This document shows positions 1-11,001 of a stretch of 64,000 nt of DNA, piece by piece (position 1 is the first letter of the stretch; each line of letters begins with the position of its first letter). The stretch lies in contig NC_083600.1 in NCBI RefSeq assembly GCF_020882245.1, forward strand, positions 30,380,001 through 30,444,000. The letters are read 5' to 3'. The stretch comes from Rhopalosiphum padi. Taxonomy: Eukaryota > Arthropoda > Insecta > Hemiptera > Aphididae. Both the position numbers and the translations under genes were made by a program. Below the pieces are notes generated by a model. That model ran no database searches and was not told the origin of the DNA. It saw nothing but the letters and a program-made list of their open reading frames with translations.

Positions 1-1015
1 CGACTATGTACATCAGTACATGATACTAACTATAATATGTACCTACGTACACAGAATTAGTGTAAATATTCAATGATTTTTCACATAATCGCAATTTAAG
101 AGAAAATACATTTTTCGATGATAAAACTATAATTTAAAGATGTCTAGGCACTAAAAATAAATGTTCTTTATTATAATGCGTTACTTGGTCACAGAGCCAT
201 TTCAGTGATGTAGTTTTAACTACTCCCGGTAGTGACATTATTGCAGCTTGTTAAATCGTACATAATATACAGTGTACAATATACACACACAAGGTAATAC
301 ATTTGTAACGTGTGTGTATTAGTTTTTTTTTATATAAAATACCAGTATATATGCTACCATTTTATCTTGTTAGTTAAATATTGAATTAAATAAGACTATG
401 CAACATTAATATTATCTATGTTTAGTTGTTTCTAGAAAATTGCCGGCATATTGAGTATTATTATATTAAAATTGTTTGACAATGAATAATTGGATACGTT
501 ATTTTGTATAATATAGCACCAATAATAATTTAACATTAACCTAAATTAATAAATTATTAATTAGTAACCCTCAAACTTGGTCCTGTCGCTTTTTAATACT
601 TTTTGTTTGCAGTTAAAAAATAACTTCGATCGTCGACGCACTTGCATGTTTCGACAAAATAAATAAAATGGACATTTTTTGATTTCAGTTAACCGCAATA
701 CACTTACTCAATGGTTTACCCTTATGTGACGGTTTACAGAAGAATATTTATAATTTCCGGAGCCCAATGAGTGCGTTCTAAACACGCGATAATGTTAATA
801 ATCTATAGTTTCATTAATCACAATTATTATTTTTTCGAGCCTTATACAGCCTTTAACAGATTCTAATCAAGCAAACGTAAATTTTATATGATATAGTATG
901 GAATTTTTAAACCATATATTTAAAATAACAATCGTATGATCTTTTTTTTAATACTACACGAGTGTTAAATATAGACTATTCGAATGTTTCATTTTTATAT
1001 TTCTAGTTAATATTA
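1..1015. other. AT-rich non-coding stretch
   Basis: Apart from the ATTAAA near 947-952 that may end the neighbouring minus-strand transcript, I see no coding region, repeat array or recognisable mobile element here. Confidence 0.5.
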
Positions 1016-1108
1016 TCAAGTGGCGACGGCTATTAAAAGAAAAAGCGAAAATCGTTTTTGAGTGGAAAGCACTAAAACGGAACCGCGTATCATGACGAAA
1101 ATGGAAAA
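1016..1108 (-). CDS. Possible terminal exon of the 1208-2638 gene
   Basis: After the donor at 1207 the next plausible acceptor is the CTGCAG at 1114-1109, giving an intron of 98 nt. The preceding exon ends in phase 0, and from 1108 the same phase stays open for 30 codons to TGA at 1018-1016, ending with a hydrophobic stretch (FSLFLLIAVAT). An ATTAAA, a common variant polyadenylation signal, lies about 65 nt downstream (952-947, minus). Phase and intron size fit. The exon is short and AT-rich, so the true last exon could lie beyond the left edge instead. Confidence 0.35.
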   Translation of the reverse strand, partial: FSIFVMIRGSVLVLSTQKRFSLFLLIAVAT

Positions 1109-1207
1109 CTGCAGTAATAATATAATATAGCGCACTATGTAGGTTTAACCAACATCCACACACAGCGGGATTTTTACGATTATTGAACGTAAAGTGTATA
1201 TACTCAC

Positions 1208-2638
1208 ATTTCCGTTATCGCCGTAGTTTCCACGAAGACCACCTTCGGCGATTACCTCCAATAGACTCTCTAAATCCGTTTTCTCGCCTGCCGGTCTGGG
1301 CAGCACAAACTCTCTCTGCCCTCCGTCCGCCATGGGTAGCGATGGTGCACCCGCGGTACTCGTACCGGCGACCATGGTAGTGGTTGTTGTGGTCGACGTG
1401 GTCATTGTTGTCGCCGTAGCTGTCGTATTGATAGCGCTGTCGTTAGATTTAAGCTCTTGCAACTGCCGTACGTCGTCGTTGTCCAAAGTCGATGATGATA
1501 ATGATGACGATGTTAGAGACGATAATGGTGACACAGCCCGTTGGACTCCACCGACCGAAGACCTCTTGATGAGTGGCGATCCGTTTGCCCACTGTTTGTA
1601 GAAATTTCCACGTTGTACGGTCTGCAATGGTGACGACAGAGCCGAGTACGATGATGAAGGCGGAGATGGTGGCGGTGGAGGTGTCTGTTCGTCAACTGAC
1701 TTGTAGTGCTGTTTTAGTAAATGTTGTTGGTTCTGTAATTTCTGTTTCTGCTGTTGCTGTTGCTGCAGCTTGAGAAATATCGGTGGCAGGTGTTGATACA
1801 ATAACGAACTGGGGGACGCATAGTCCAGTGGCGACTGAAGCTGTTGACGGTCCAGACGTTGTTGCCCGATGGTGTCGTCGGTTTGCTGCATGTCATCCAG
1901 GTCACCGTTGATCAAGGATTCCCAAAAATCATACAGCTGCCGTTCTTTGGGTGACTTGAACGCGTTGGACGGTGACACGAGGTTTGACATGAACACCTTC
2001 CGGAAATTGTGTATCTTGTCCGTCATCGGATATCTCGAAGTAGCAGACTCATACCTGTTGATTGTTGCCGCGGCCATTTGTCCGGTCCGATCTCCAAACA
2101 ACGAATCGTCACTGTCGTCGTCATCGCGGTCGCGGTCACGGTCGTCATCGTCGTCGTCATACAACAGATCGTCGTCGACGGCAACGCCGCTGCCACCACC
2201 CGGCGCTGCCAGGCTGGCTACCGGATAATAACCGTAACCACCGTAACCACCGTAACCAACACCGTAACTCGGGTACCTGACTACAGCGTAGTCCAATCGG
2301 TCATACCGTCTAGGGCTTGGGTCGTATGCGACCGATCTGACTTCGCCATCGTAATAGTCGTCCGGCGATAGCGTTTGTCTACCACCGCCCATTATCGCTC
2401 CGTATCGGGCCATCGACACCGGATAATGCCTCATCATGTTTCCGTATGACGATGACGCCCAACCACCAGCCCGGTTAATTCCGTTCGCCCATGTCGGGTT
2501 GCCGTATCGATATTGTTTTTGGGCCAACTGCTGTTTGCCGTACCGGTTCATGTTATGCACTTGAGTCGTGGCGGGCCACGCTAAGCACGCTACCACGGTC
2601 ACCACGATAGCCACGTTTAAAGTTGTGAACAAGTTCAT
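1208..2638 (-). CDS. Secreted low-complexity protein of unknown function (coding exon, 477 codons to splice donor)
   Basis: The frame opens at the ATG at 2638 (minus). That ATG sits directly after a pyrimidine tract and AG, so a non-coding exon lies upstream. The frame leaves the exon at a donor (GTGAGT, 1207-1202) after codon 477; reading past it only adds intron-like codons before a stop at 1145. Residues 1 to about 25 form a signal peptide with a hydrophobic core (VAIVVTVVACLAW). Then follow three RYG tripeptides, a Gly/Tyr-rich stretch near residues 125-140, an Asp run near 155-180, a Gln-rich part near 290-310, Pro/Ser-rich parts near 320-340 and Ser- and Thr-rich parts to about 425. A more ordered piece near 208-245 contains KSPKERQLYDFWESLINGD. 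Base composition is much more GC-rich than the flanks, as in the other real exons here. I do not recognise a family; it could be an extracellular-matrix or cuticle-associated protein or a precursor, but no domain supports a choice. Confidence 0.72.
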
Positions 2639-4837
2639 CTGTTATCGACAAAAAAAAAAATGAATAATCACTTACAATTCGTTATTATCGTCCATCAGTC
2701 GTAAGAGCACTATGAAGCAATAATTTTTTTTTTGAGATTAGATTTTAAATTTTCATCGTCCCTCAAAAATTGATTAAAAAAAAGTAATTTATCAATATCA
2801 CATTGTTTTAGTATGGTGTATTATTTTTTAGGTACCTATCTAAAGAAATCAAACGTTTTATTGACTAAAGAAAAATATTGTACAAACCACTATTATAATA
2901 ATGTAATGTATACGAGATACGATTTATTTTTGTTTATGTGAAAATAATATTACATTTAGAATGTTCGTATTATTTTTGTTAAGGTTGTTAAAATGCGTTA
3001 AGATTTCGTTAAGTCGGTGCATAAATTTTTGTTGATTTTTGTTGAAATATTTACTTTCATTTATTGAAAATCTGAAAATTGAGACTAAATATTTTTTAGT
3101 ATAAGTGTAACGTGTTAGTGTAGCAAGTTTTTATTTTATTAAAGGTTCTTGTTATCAAAATATTTGCGGGATGTGTAAAGTAAACATTAACCCATATAGA
3201 ACTTAAAGTGAAACATTATATTTTTTTCAGCAAACAATTTAATTTATATTGAACATGTTGTTATTAATCAATACAAAATGGTAATTTCAGGGACACTTGA
3301 AGATGGGGGCAGGTGGTACAAATGGCATCACCGGAATAAATATTTTTTAATAATTTGGATTTTTCAAATAAATAATTAAGTATACAAATTCCTTTTTTGT
3401 TAATTTATAGTCAATGTATATTATGAGAAACTGTGATTCTTTAGTATTTACGTAGGTATACAGTCGTTAAAGAAAGAAAATACTACGCGTTTAATATATT
3501 TATTTTGGTCACTAATGATAATATTATTTGTTATTAATTTCTTCATCTGTGTGTTATAGGTTAGGCTATATATTATGTTCAAGCAATTCGTTATAATAAA
3601 ATATTGGTGTACCCTATATATAAATAAAATATCATAATAGTATAATTAATATTAATCGACAAAGGTATGAAAAAACGTAATTTTTCGAATAGAAAATAAA
3701 AGAAATTATTGGCAAGTTTAAATTAAATTTTAGGCGGTGGGCATTTTTTTCATTAGTTGGTAGTATGCATAATTTATAAAAAAGAAAATACATTTTTTTA
3801 GCACTAATAAATGAAATTAGTTATGGTTTCAAATGTATATTGTCATACCGATCATTGATGTACACAGATTTTATATTAATTTACGGTTAGATAGTATGAG
3901 GGAGGGATTACAAGACCCCACAGCCTATATTGGCACTAAAAGTATTTTGCATCTAGCGAGTTACTTTTTTGCGGGTGTCCCTAGATAATTTAAATTCTTT
4001 TTTCTGTATAAAATAATGTCAAAAACCTATAATATTTTATAAAGAAGTTTTTTAATAATAACTTAAATTACATTTTAATAAGACATTTTAATTTGTGTTT
4101 ATGTATTATTAATATAGCAATACAACATAGATTTTTTTCCAAATGCATTTTTATCAGAATATTATTATCAAACAATCAAGGTAACGTTTAATTGGTAGTT
4201 TAAATTACAGTTAGAAATATAAATATAATCAATACATGCAGATATTAGGTTTGATAATTACTTAAAACTAATTATTGCTAGATTTAATATACTTGATACA
4301 AATATGTTTTTGAAGTTTATAAAATCGATATTGTTACTGAATTTAACTAAACGGGTTTTCTACATTGACTCAAATTATGCGGGAAAATCGTTTGCGATGA
4401 CGTGGGTCGTTTGTCGAGTGTTTAGCTATAGAACACCTCTCTCAAGGCTTTCCGTGACTGCAAAGTGAGACTTTTTATTTATTTAAAAATGTTATCACTG
4501 CTATAATGTAAACTATAAACTGTAATGATTCAATCATATATATTCATAATAATATTATGGTATTATTTTCATTTACAATATAATATAATTATTACGTATT
4601 TAGATATGTGCTTAACTGAACAGTATGTGATGTTCAATAATAATAATAGATGATAATTGATAGGTACCCATTCGGGAAATACAAAAGCAATACCATAATG
4701 TCTCATTAAAATAGTAAAAATGGCAAAGAAAGCTCTAACGAAGTAAAAATATGTATTATAAATAGGTGCTGTAAAAATAGTATCAAGTAAAATGTATCGT
4801 ACAGTATAGTATATTATTATCGATGAAAATTACTTAC
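2639..4837 (-). other. Long first intron of the secreted low-complexity protein gene
   Basis: It is bounded by a donor GTAAGT at 4837-4832 and, at the other end, a T-run followed by GTCGATAACAG at 2639, directly before the start codon. The interior is AT-rich; I see no gene or clear mobile element in it. Confidence 0.6.
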
Positions 4838-5013
4838 GGTTCGCTTTCTGGTTATTTTATTTTTTTCGGAAATATTGTCGTCTCTTCTAGTCGCCGTGTA
4901 AATATTTTTTTTGCTTCTTATTGGTATCGTGATCGCGCCAGTAGCGACGTGTCGTGTGCTCGGCGTTTGTTCCGGGACTGTCACGATCCGCCCGGCCGGG
5001 GTGAGGTTTTATA
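4838..5013 (-). promoter_or_regulatory. Core promoter and non-coding first exon for the 1208-2638 gene
   Basis: On the minus strand a TATAAAA box occupies 5013-5007 in a GC-rich, CpG-rich island. An initiator-like ACAGT lies about 34 nt downstream with its A near 4979. From there the sequence runs about 140 nt to a strong donor, GAACC then GTAAGT, at 4838/4837. With the acceptor at 2639 this gives a classic 5' non-coding exon plus a 2.2 kb intron. The reading is inferred from motif order and spacing only. The island from about 4920 to 5240 continues upstream of the TATA box and carries no convincing ORF. Confidence 0.6.
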
Positions 5014-5270
5014 GGGGTCTGTCGCGACGCCCACGCGTCGCACTCTGAATGAAACCCTCCGTGCTGCCGACCCCGCCACCGAGCGGTGGTCCGATACTCC
5101 GATCACTATTTACGCGTCTCCCGCCCGTGCCCAAGCCACCGACAACTGCCCCAGTACCCACCATCCAACATTACCTATCCCTTTATCCACCGGGTGCCAA
5201 TTGTGTTTCGTCGTCGTCGTCGTTATTATCATTATTTACCTCCGCTTTTCCTAACAGGTCCCTAAAATCC

Positions 5271-5361
<91 letters not shown>

Positions 5362-5363
5362 TA
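5271..5363. repeat. (AT)n/(GT)n microsatellite
   Basis: Five AT units pass into about 40 GT units with a single GC interruption and one GT-to-AT change. It lies about 260 bp upstream of the TATA box of the minus-strand gene. GT tracts of this length are usually length-variable. Confidence 0.95.
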
Positions 5364-8300
5364 TACTATCTATAAGTTTGTGTGCGTGTATATTCCATTG
5401 GGAATATTGTGATAATCGTTACAGAGTGGCTCGATAATTTAACGCGAGAACGTGTAGTATCGGTTAGACCTTGAAAAATTAAAAATAATAAAAACTACTA
5501 CAAAACTATACAATATATAGTATATACCTACTACGATAAACTAAATAGTTTATGTATTATTCGTGTACTATATTATATATATATACATTAAATATTTTAT
5601 AGTTGATGTTACCGCTGTTTGCCCGCTTTTATTTTACGTATAATATACAGTAATACGTGTCGTCGAAAATAAAATAAAATTCTTCAATATTAAATTTGTG
5701 TCTTTGTTAGAAATATTTTTTCTATATTTACAATTTATAATTATATAATATAGAGCCACAGAATTGTTTCCAAATGAGAAATGGTTCTAACAGCTGTTGA
5801 TCCCGTGTTAGGATTTGTGAAAAGTGATATGAGTATATAATATTATGGCTAAACAATTATAGACTTAAGCCATCAAAAATTATTTAATAATAAAAAATAA
5901 AATAAATGCATTTTTTACGACTTAGGTAAAATATAATTCTTTAATTTAAACATAAATTTAAAACATTACGATAGGTGGTGGTGATACTGAAAAATGGGTG
6001 GTAAGCTTTAATTAAATCTTTGCAACTTTAATATTAATTCGTTATTATTGTAACTAGTTAAACTAAAATAAACAATTTTATAGTTAATTATATTTTATCG
6101 TGAAAGTGCCATGCTACTGATGTTTTTAAGTAGGTAATCAGAGCATTTTGTATTATATTATTAATCTATTTCATAATATTAACAGTACATAATTTTAAGG
6201 TACAACGATATGTGTTATCGATTTAAAAATTATTTTTTATAAAAACTATTTTTTTAAATTTTTAACCTCGTTTATTTTAATTTTTTCACTGTCGACTTCA
6301 TCTTGACGTATGACGATTCTTGTTAATTTCCAAAGAAGATTTGTACATTTACATGTCAACTGTTACAGCAAAATATACGGTTTGACTTGTTGTGCGCTGG
6401 ATATGTCTAGTTAAGCATCAAATCAAATTTACATCAAAAATAACGAGCACATATTATATACGACATACGTATATATATTACGTTACATATACATATTATG
6501 TATGTATAACAAAAAACAACGATCGATGAAGTATAACTTTGTATTTTGTAATATGCACGCACATAATTTAAATAATTAAATAATTATAGAGGTATATTTA
6601 TAGTCTGTAAATCTATGATTTGAGTTATATCTAGTTTACCTTGTATTTATATAAATTGTATACAATAAAATACATCATAATTTCACGTAGCCATTTATTT
6701 TATTTGTACATAATAGGTAATTTTGTCAAAGACTTTCATGTTATATTTTAGTTTCAAAACAATTTTCTGTTTGTCTTCACAACGACATTTTCTTTAATTG
6801 GTAATGTTTTGTAAATGACAGCATTTCAGCATGTATTTTTCTGAAAACATATTAATAAATATAAAATTGTAATTATTTTTTTTTGTAATTTATAAGTTTA
6901 AATCGAAAAAACTGGGAATCATTCAGCTGTATAATAGGGCAAGGTAAATTATTGTATACGAAAAGTAATTTTAAGCGGAGACGGTATTTTGTTAACATCT
7001 ATTTCTAAGGATATTTTATAATTTATTTATATGACTATTAGTAATATAGTAAGACGCAAATTGAATCTATTTTTGACAAAAAAATTGTATATTAAATTAC
7101 ATTGTAATTTTTAGTATTGTTTTTAACTTATAAGGCAACTTTCGTACGAGTACAGGTGTACAGTAAATGGCAATGATTCGTGGTTTAAATAGATAATAAG
7201 TCTAAACATTATAAATAATTTAAAATGTGTAGAAAATAAAAATATATGTATGTTTTTTTTTATATTTATTATTTTATTGTATTAAGCAGTTTATTACAAT
7301 TAAGTCGAACAATAAGTGAACTTGATAGTACTATCAATAGATTATTGAAATTATATGTGCATAGGGGATAGGGGGGGAAATAACATGACAAGAGTGACCG
7401 AGTGAAAAGTTCTCCGATTGAAGGAACTTCTATATAATTTTAGTAAATATTATTTAAGACTAAAGGTGAAGAGAATGTGGACAACAGTTAGATAGTTATG
7501 GGTAATATTGTGTTTATGTATATGTATGATGTAATGGTGTAGTGTTTCAAGTTCCTAAGATTAATTTATTTTATTGTATTTATTGTTTTCGAATCACAAT
7601 AATATAAGTAAGATTTTTATTAAATGATAAAATCGTTATTTTTCGTTTAAATATCTAATTTAGTCAATTATTGAATTTTAAAATTAGGTACAATATTATT
7701 CCATCAACCTTTACTGACCATATCCAGTATAATGTGTACAATACTTACGGTGGCTTTGCAACCGCGATATTTTCTGTTGGTCATCAAACCGTGTTTACAA
7801 TGCATTTTGTCGTGTTGTGTTTATATTACGTTTAATAGGTACGTAAGTAAAACAGTGGTCGTCGTCCTATTCCTGTCGATTTTTGATTGGACAGTTTTAA
7901 CGTCGCATGCCAAGAGGACGTTTATAGTGATATGTTGTGAGTCAAAACTTCATAATACACACATATATATTATATATAGTGAAACCAGTTTTGAACGATC
8001 ATCCATGCCGTCTCCAGCTAGACGAAATAAAAACATATACGTTATACCAGTGCTAACAAAAAGGAATTTTTAAAACTGCCAACGTGTTTTTGCAAACACA
8101 ATTAAAAAAAATTAAAATAAATGTTCCGTTTATTAATACTACCTATATATTGTCTATACAAATTACGATTTATCACTGATTAAAATGCTTTATTTTTTTC
8201 TAGAGCCTTTTTTTTTAATTAAATAATATTGTTTGCAGTTTGCTGTTAATTGAAGCTAAATTATAATAACATATAAATCTATCAAAGTAATTAACCCAAT

Positions 8301-8813
8301 TTGATAAAAATGGAATAGAATAATTCACGATGATATATAAAAAAAAAAATAAAAGCATATACATTTGTTTTAAATTAAACCAAATACATGCGTAAAATAA
8401 TGATACATAGATATCTCTGAGAACTAACTTATTTTAGGTATTGACCAAAATATGTTTATTTAGAACTGCCCATTTTGGTTAGCACTATCCGTAAGTTGTA
8501 TAATGTAACTATGATTTCTTATTCTTTTTAAAATTGCGCCGAAAGAGCACTAAGAACTGTTCAACTTTTATAGTTACGTGGTGAGATCTACCGGATTGCT
8601 TTGAAACGTTTTTCGCTTTTTCCGTTTTCGTGATTATTTACTTATCACAATAGGTTTTATAATATAATAAATGTTAAAAGTCTAAAAGTTTTTAAGCAGC
8701 GAGCATTGCATTATTATATATTAATATTAAAATTTTTTTTTACTGTTTTCAGTATCAAACAAAAAATGTTGAAAAATGTCGATTGAAACTTTAGATAATA
8801 CCACACAATAACA
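5364..8813. other. AT-rich intergenic DNA
   Basis: I see no supported gene. An open frame at 7732-8073 (+) is Cys/Val/Ile-rich with no signal, motif or splice context and AT-rich codon use, so I leave it out. Sequence is otherwise low-complexity A/T. Confidence 0.5.
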
Positions 8814-8974
8814 CAGTGATTCTTGACCTTTTTGGAATGACGGAAAACTTAACATTTTATAAAGTTTTCGCGGAACACGGCCGTAAACAACAGTAATTAT
8901 ATACATTTTTTAATTTTTTTATATTTTTCTTACTGATTTTAAGATTTTTGCGGAACACCGGTTAAGAACCACGG
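8814..8974. mobile_element. Short non-autonomous hAT-type element (MITE), Charlie-like ends
   Basis: The left end reads CAGTGATTCTTGACCTTTTT. The right end, reverse-complemented, reads CCGTGGTTCTTAACCGGTGT. Ends of the CAGTGGTTCTTAACC type are familiar from Charlie-like hAT elements. The flanking 8-mers (caataaca and ctataatg) match at only 5 of 8 positions, so the target duplication is decayed or the edges are slightly off. There is no coding capacity. Confidence 0.55.
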
Positions 8975-10890
8975 CTATAATGTATATTGTATAATGACAT
9001 GATAGGTACTGTCGTATAGACTTGAACGCTAAAATTATCCAAAATCTGTGATATTACCTAGATGGCTAGATGGCAAGATAATTTTGATATTACGATAAGT
9101 AGGTAGAGTATGCTGAGTATGATGTAGTTATGTATCAGTATTGTATTTATTTGGTGCAGTTGGTGCAACCTCTTAGCAAATGATTAGTTTCCAATTAAAA
9201 ACATTGAAATTACAATACAGACTATGATACAGGTAGCATAGGTAATATTTAAGTAATTTAGTCATAATCAGGGATTCGAAATCAGAATTCTAGAACAATT
9301 GTGAATTAGTCAATTATTATAGAATACGAATAAAAATAGCAGGGTAAGTTATACATTTGTTATTTGCATTAAAAATTCCAAATATAATATTATATTGTAT
9401 TGCATATTTTTGCATAATTTTGCATATCGTAAATATTTTATAGTTTTTTATTGCTTTGTTTCCTCAGTTTGGTATATTTTTTATTTACTTACATAGGTAC
9501 ATTAAATATAATTTATTTTGTGTTTTTCATAAATAATCTTGTTATTTTAATGAAAATAGTAGAAAAAATACTATGAGAATATATAGATAATAAAAATATC
9601 CATAATTCGTTACATTCAATCGATGTCTTACTAATTGTCTTAGTTCAAATTATTTTTTTTTCTTTCTTTTTATTAATCTAAAAAAGAAATAATAGATGAA
9701 TTTTTCATGTTTTTATGGTATATTATAGCGTACATTTTAAAATTTTTTTAACTGATATTAGTGATATTATAGCATATATTTTAGTGCCTACTTTTTATAG
9801 TGTTATAAAATCCTAGCCCTTGTCATAATAGTAAATATAGCAATACAGCAACTTTACCTTATATTATATTATAACACTACTATAAATTTCAAATTTGCAT
9901 TAATAATATAATTTAACAAGTGATTTGAATTTCTTATACTTTCATTAAATTATGTGACAACATATAAGTTGATTTGCATTTATTTGTACCTATAATTACA
10001 TAGGTATGATACAAATAAAATAAAAATCTTTATAGTTAATATTTCATAAAAAAAAATATCTAAATCCAATCATTTATATTTTTTATCATTTCTTGTATTA
10101 TCAATGTCTTATTTATTTATAATTCACATTTTTAAAGTATTTAAGCCTTTTATAGTACATACATTAATTAGATATTAAATTTTAAATACAAATATAGTTT
10201 ATCTACATCTGCGGAATTTTTTTTTTGTTTTACATTATGGTTTATCGTAAAAATTTCATACTCCAGATACTTTTCATTATTCGAAATATTATATTATTAA
10301 TATTAAATTTAAAGTGTAGGTATATAAGTATCTGTGAAATCATTTACATAATTAAAATATACATGTAAATTCAACTTAGTTTTAGTAGTGTTACTGTGCC
10401 CCCTTCAATCGTCATCACGTCATCAAGTTTCTTTATTTGTTTCTTATTTACTTACATTGATTTTAATTTTGCCGGTTGTAAATGCGCAATTTATTTATTT
10501 ATTTTTAATGAAAAAAAATTGCCGTATTCCAGAGAAAAAAATGATTATTCGTGAAACTATTCAAACTGTTTATAAATCACACTTCAATTAGTTTTTTTTT
10601 TTAAAAAAAAATTATAATATTCCTAACACAATATTGAAGATTGCATCTATTTTATTACCTTGCACAATAATTTATAAATTGAATCGATCTAAATGCTAAG
10701 CGTTATCGAACGGTCGGTTATTTTTAATAACAGTTTATATCCTGTAGTAATATAATCATAATACATAGTAGTAATAATAATATGGTATGCGTGCGTGTTT
10801 ATTAAGATTTTTACTCCCACCGTTATATTATCATACCTACTGTAGTCGCCGTTACGTAACATGACGGTCATTCAGAGTCTGTTGTAAATA
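8975..10890. other. AT-rich intergenic DNA upstream of UGT A
   Basis: I see no gene. Around 9395-9440 there is a cluster of TGCATA/TTTGCAT words like those in several aphid MITE fragments further right in the window, but no ends can be defined. Confidence 0.45.
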
Positions 10891-10923
10891 TTTTATAGTT
10901 GTTGATCAGTTCAGTTGTTCAGT
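10891..10923 (+). promoter_or_regulatory. Candidate core promoter of UGT A
   Basis: A TATA-like TTTTATAG begins at 10891. Three copies of the arthropod initiator TCAGT follow (10906, 10911, 10919), the last about 27 nt downstream of the TATA-like core. This would give a 5' leader of roughly 80 nt to the ATG at 11002. The assignment rests on motifs only. Confidence 0.4.
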
Positions 10924-11001
10924 ATTCCATCGGCTATCAAAACCGGCTGTTGTCCGCAGTGTGGTTTGTTTCGTATTTCTGTTTAGAGCAACAGACGAAC
11001 C

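Noticed and set aside
1183..2371. Several plus- and minus-strand frames over the low-complexity gene
   Set aside because: They are products of trinucleotide repeats read in other frames (Arg, Val or Ser runs) with no signal peptide or splice logic.
1145..2638. RYG motifs as RYamide neuropeptides
   Set aside because: RYamide precursors need FFxxxRYG followed by basic cleavage sites. Only one of the three RYG units here is followed by K and none has the upstream FF, so the resemblance is superficial.
4823..5375. Plus-strand frames MKITYGSLSG and MKPSVLPTPPPSGG
   Set aside because: They overlap the minus-strand promoter island and the GT microsatellite; the second runs into a Val-Cys repeat. 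No homology or splice signals.
7732..8073. 113-codon plus-strand frame
   Set aside because: No domain, signal or splice context; codon use is like the surrounding non-coding DNA.
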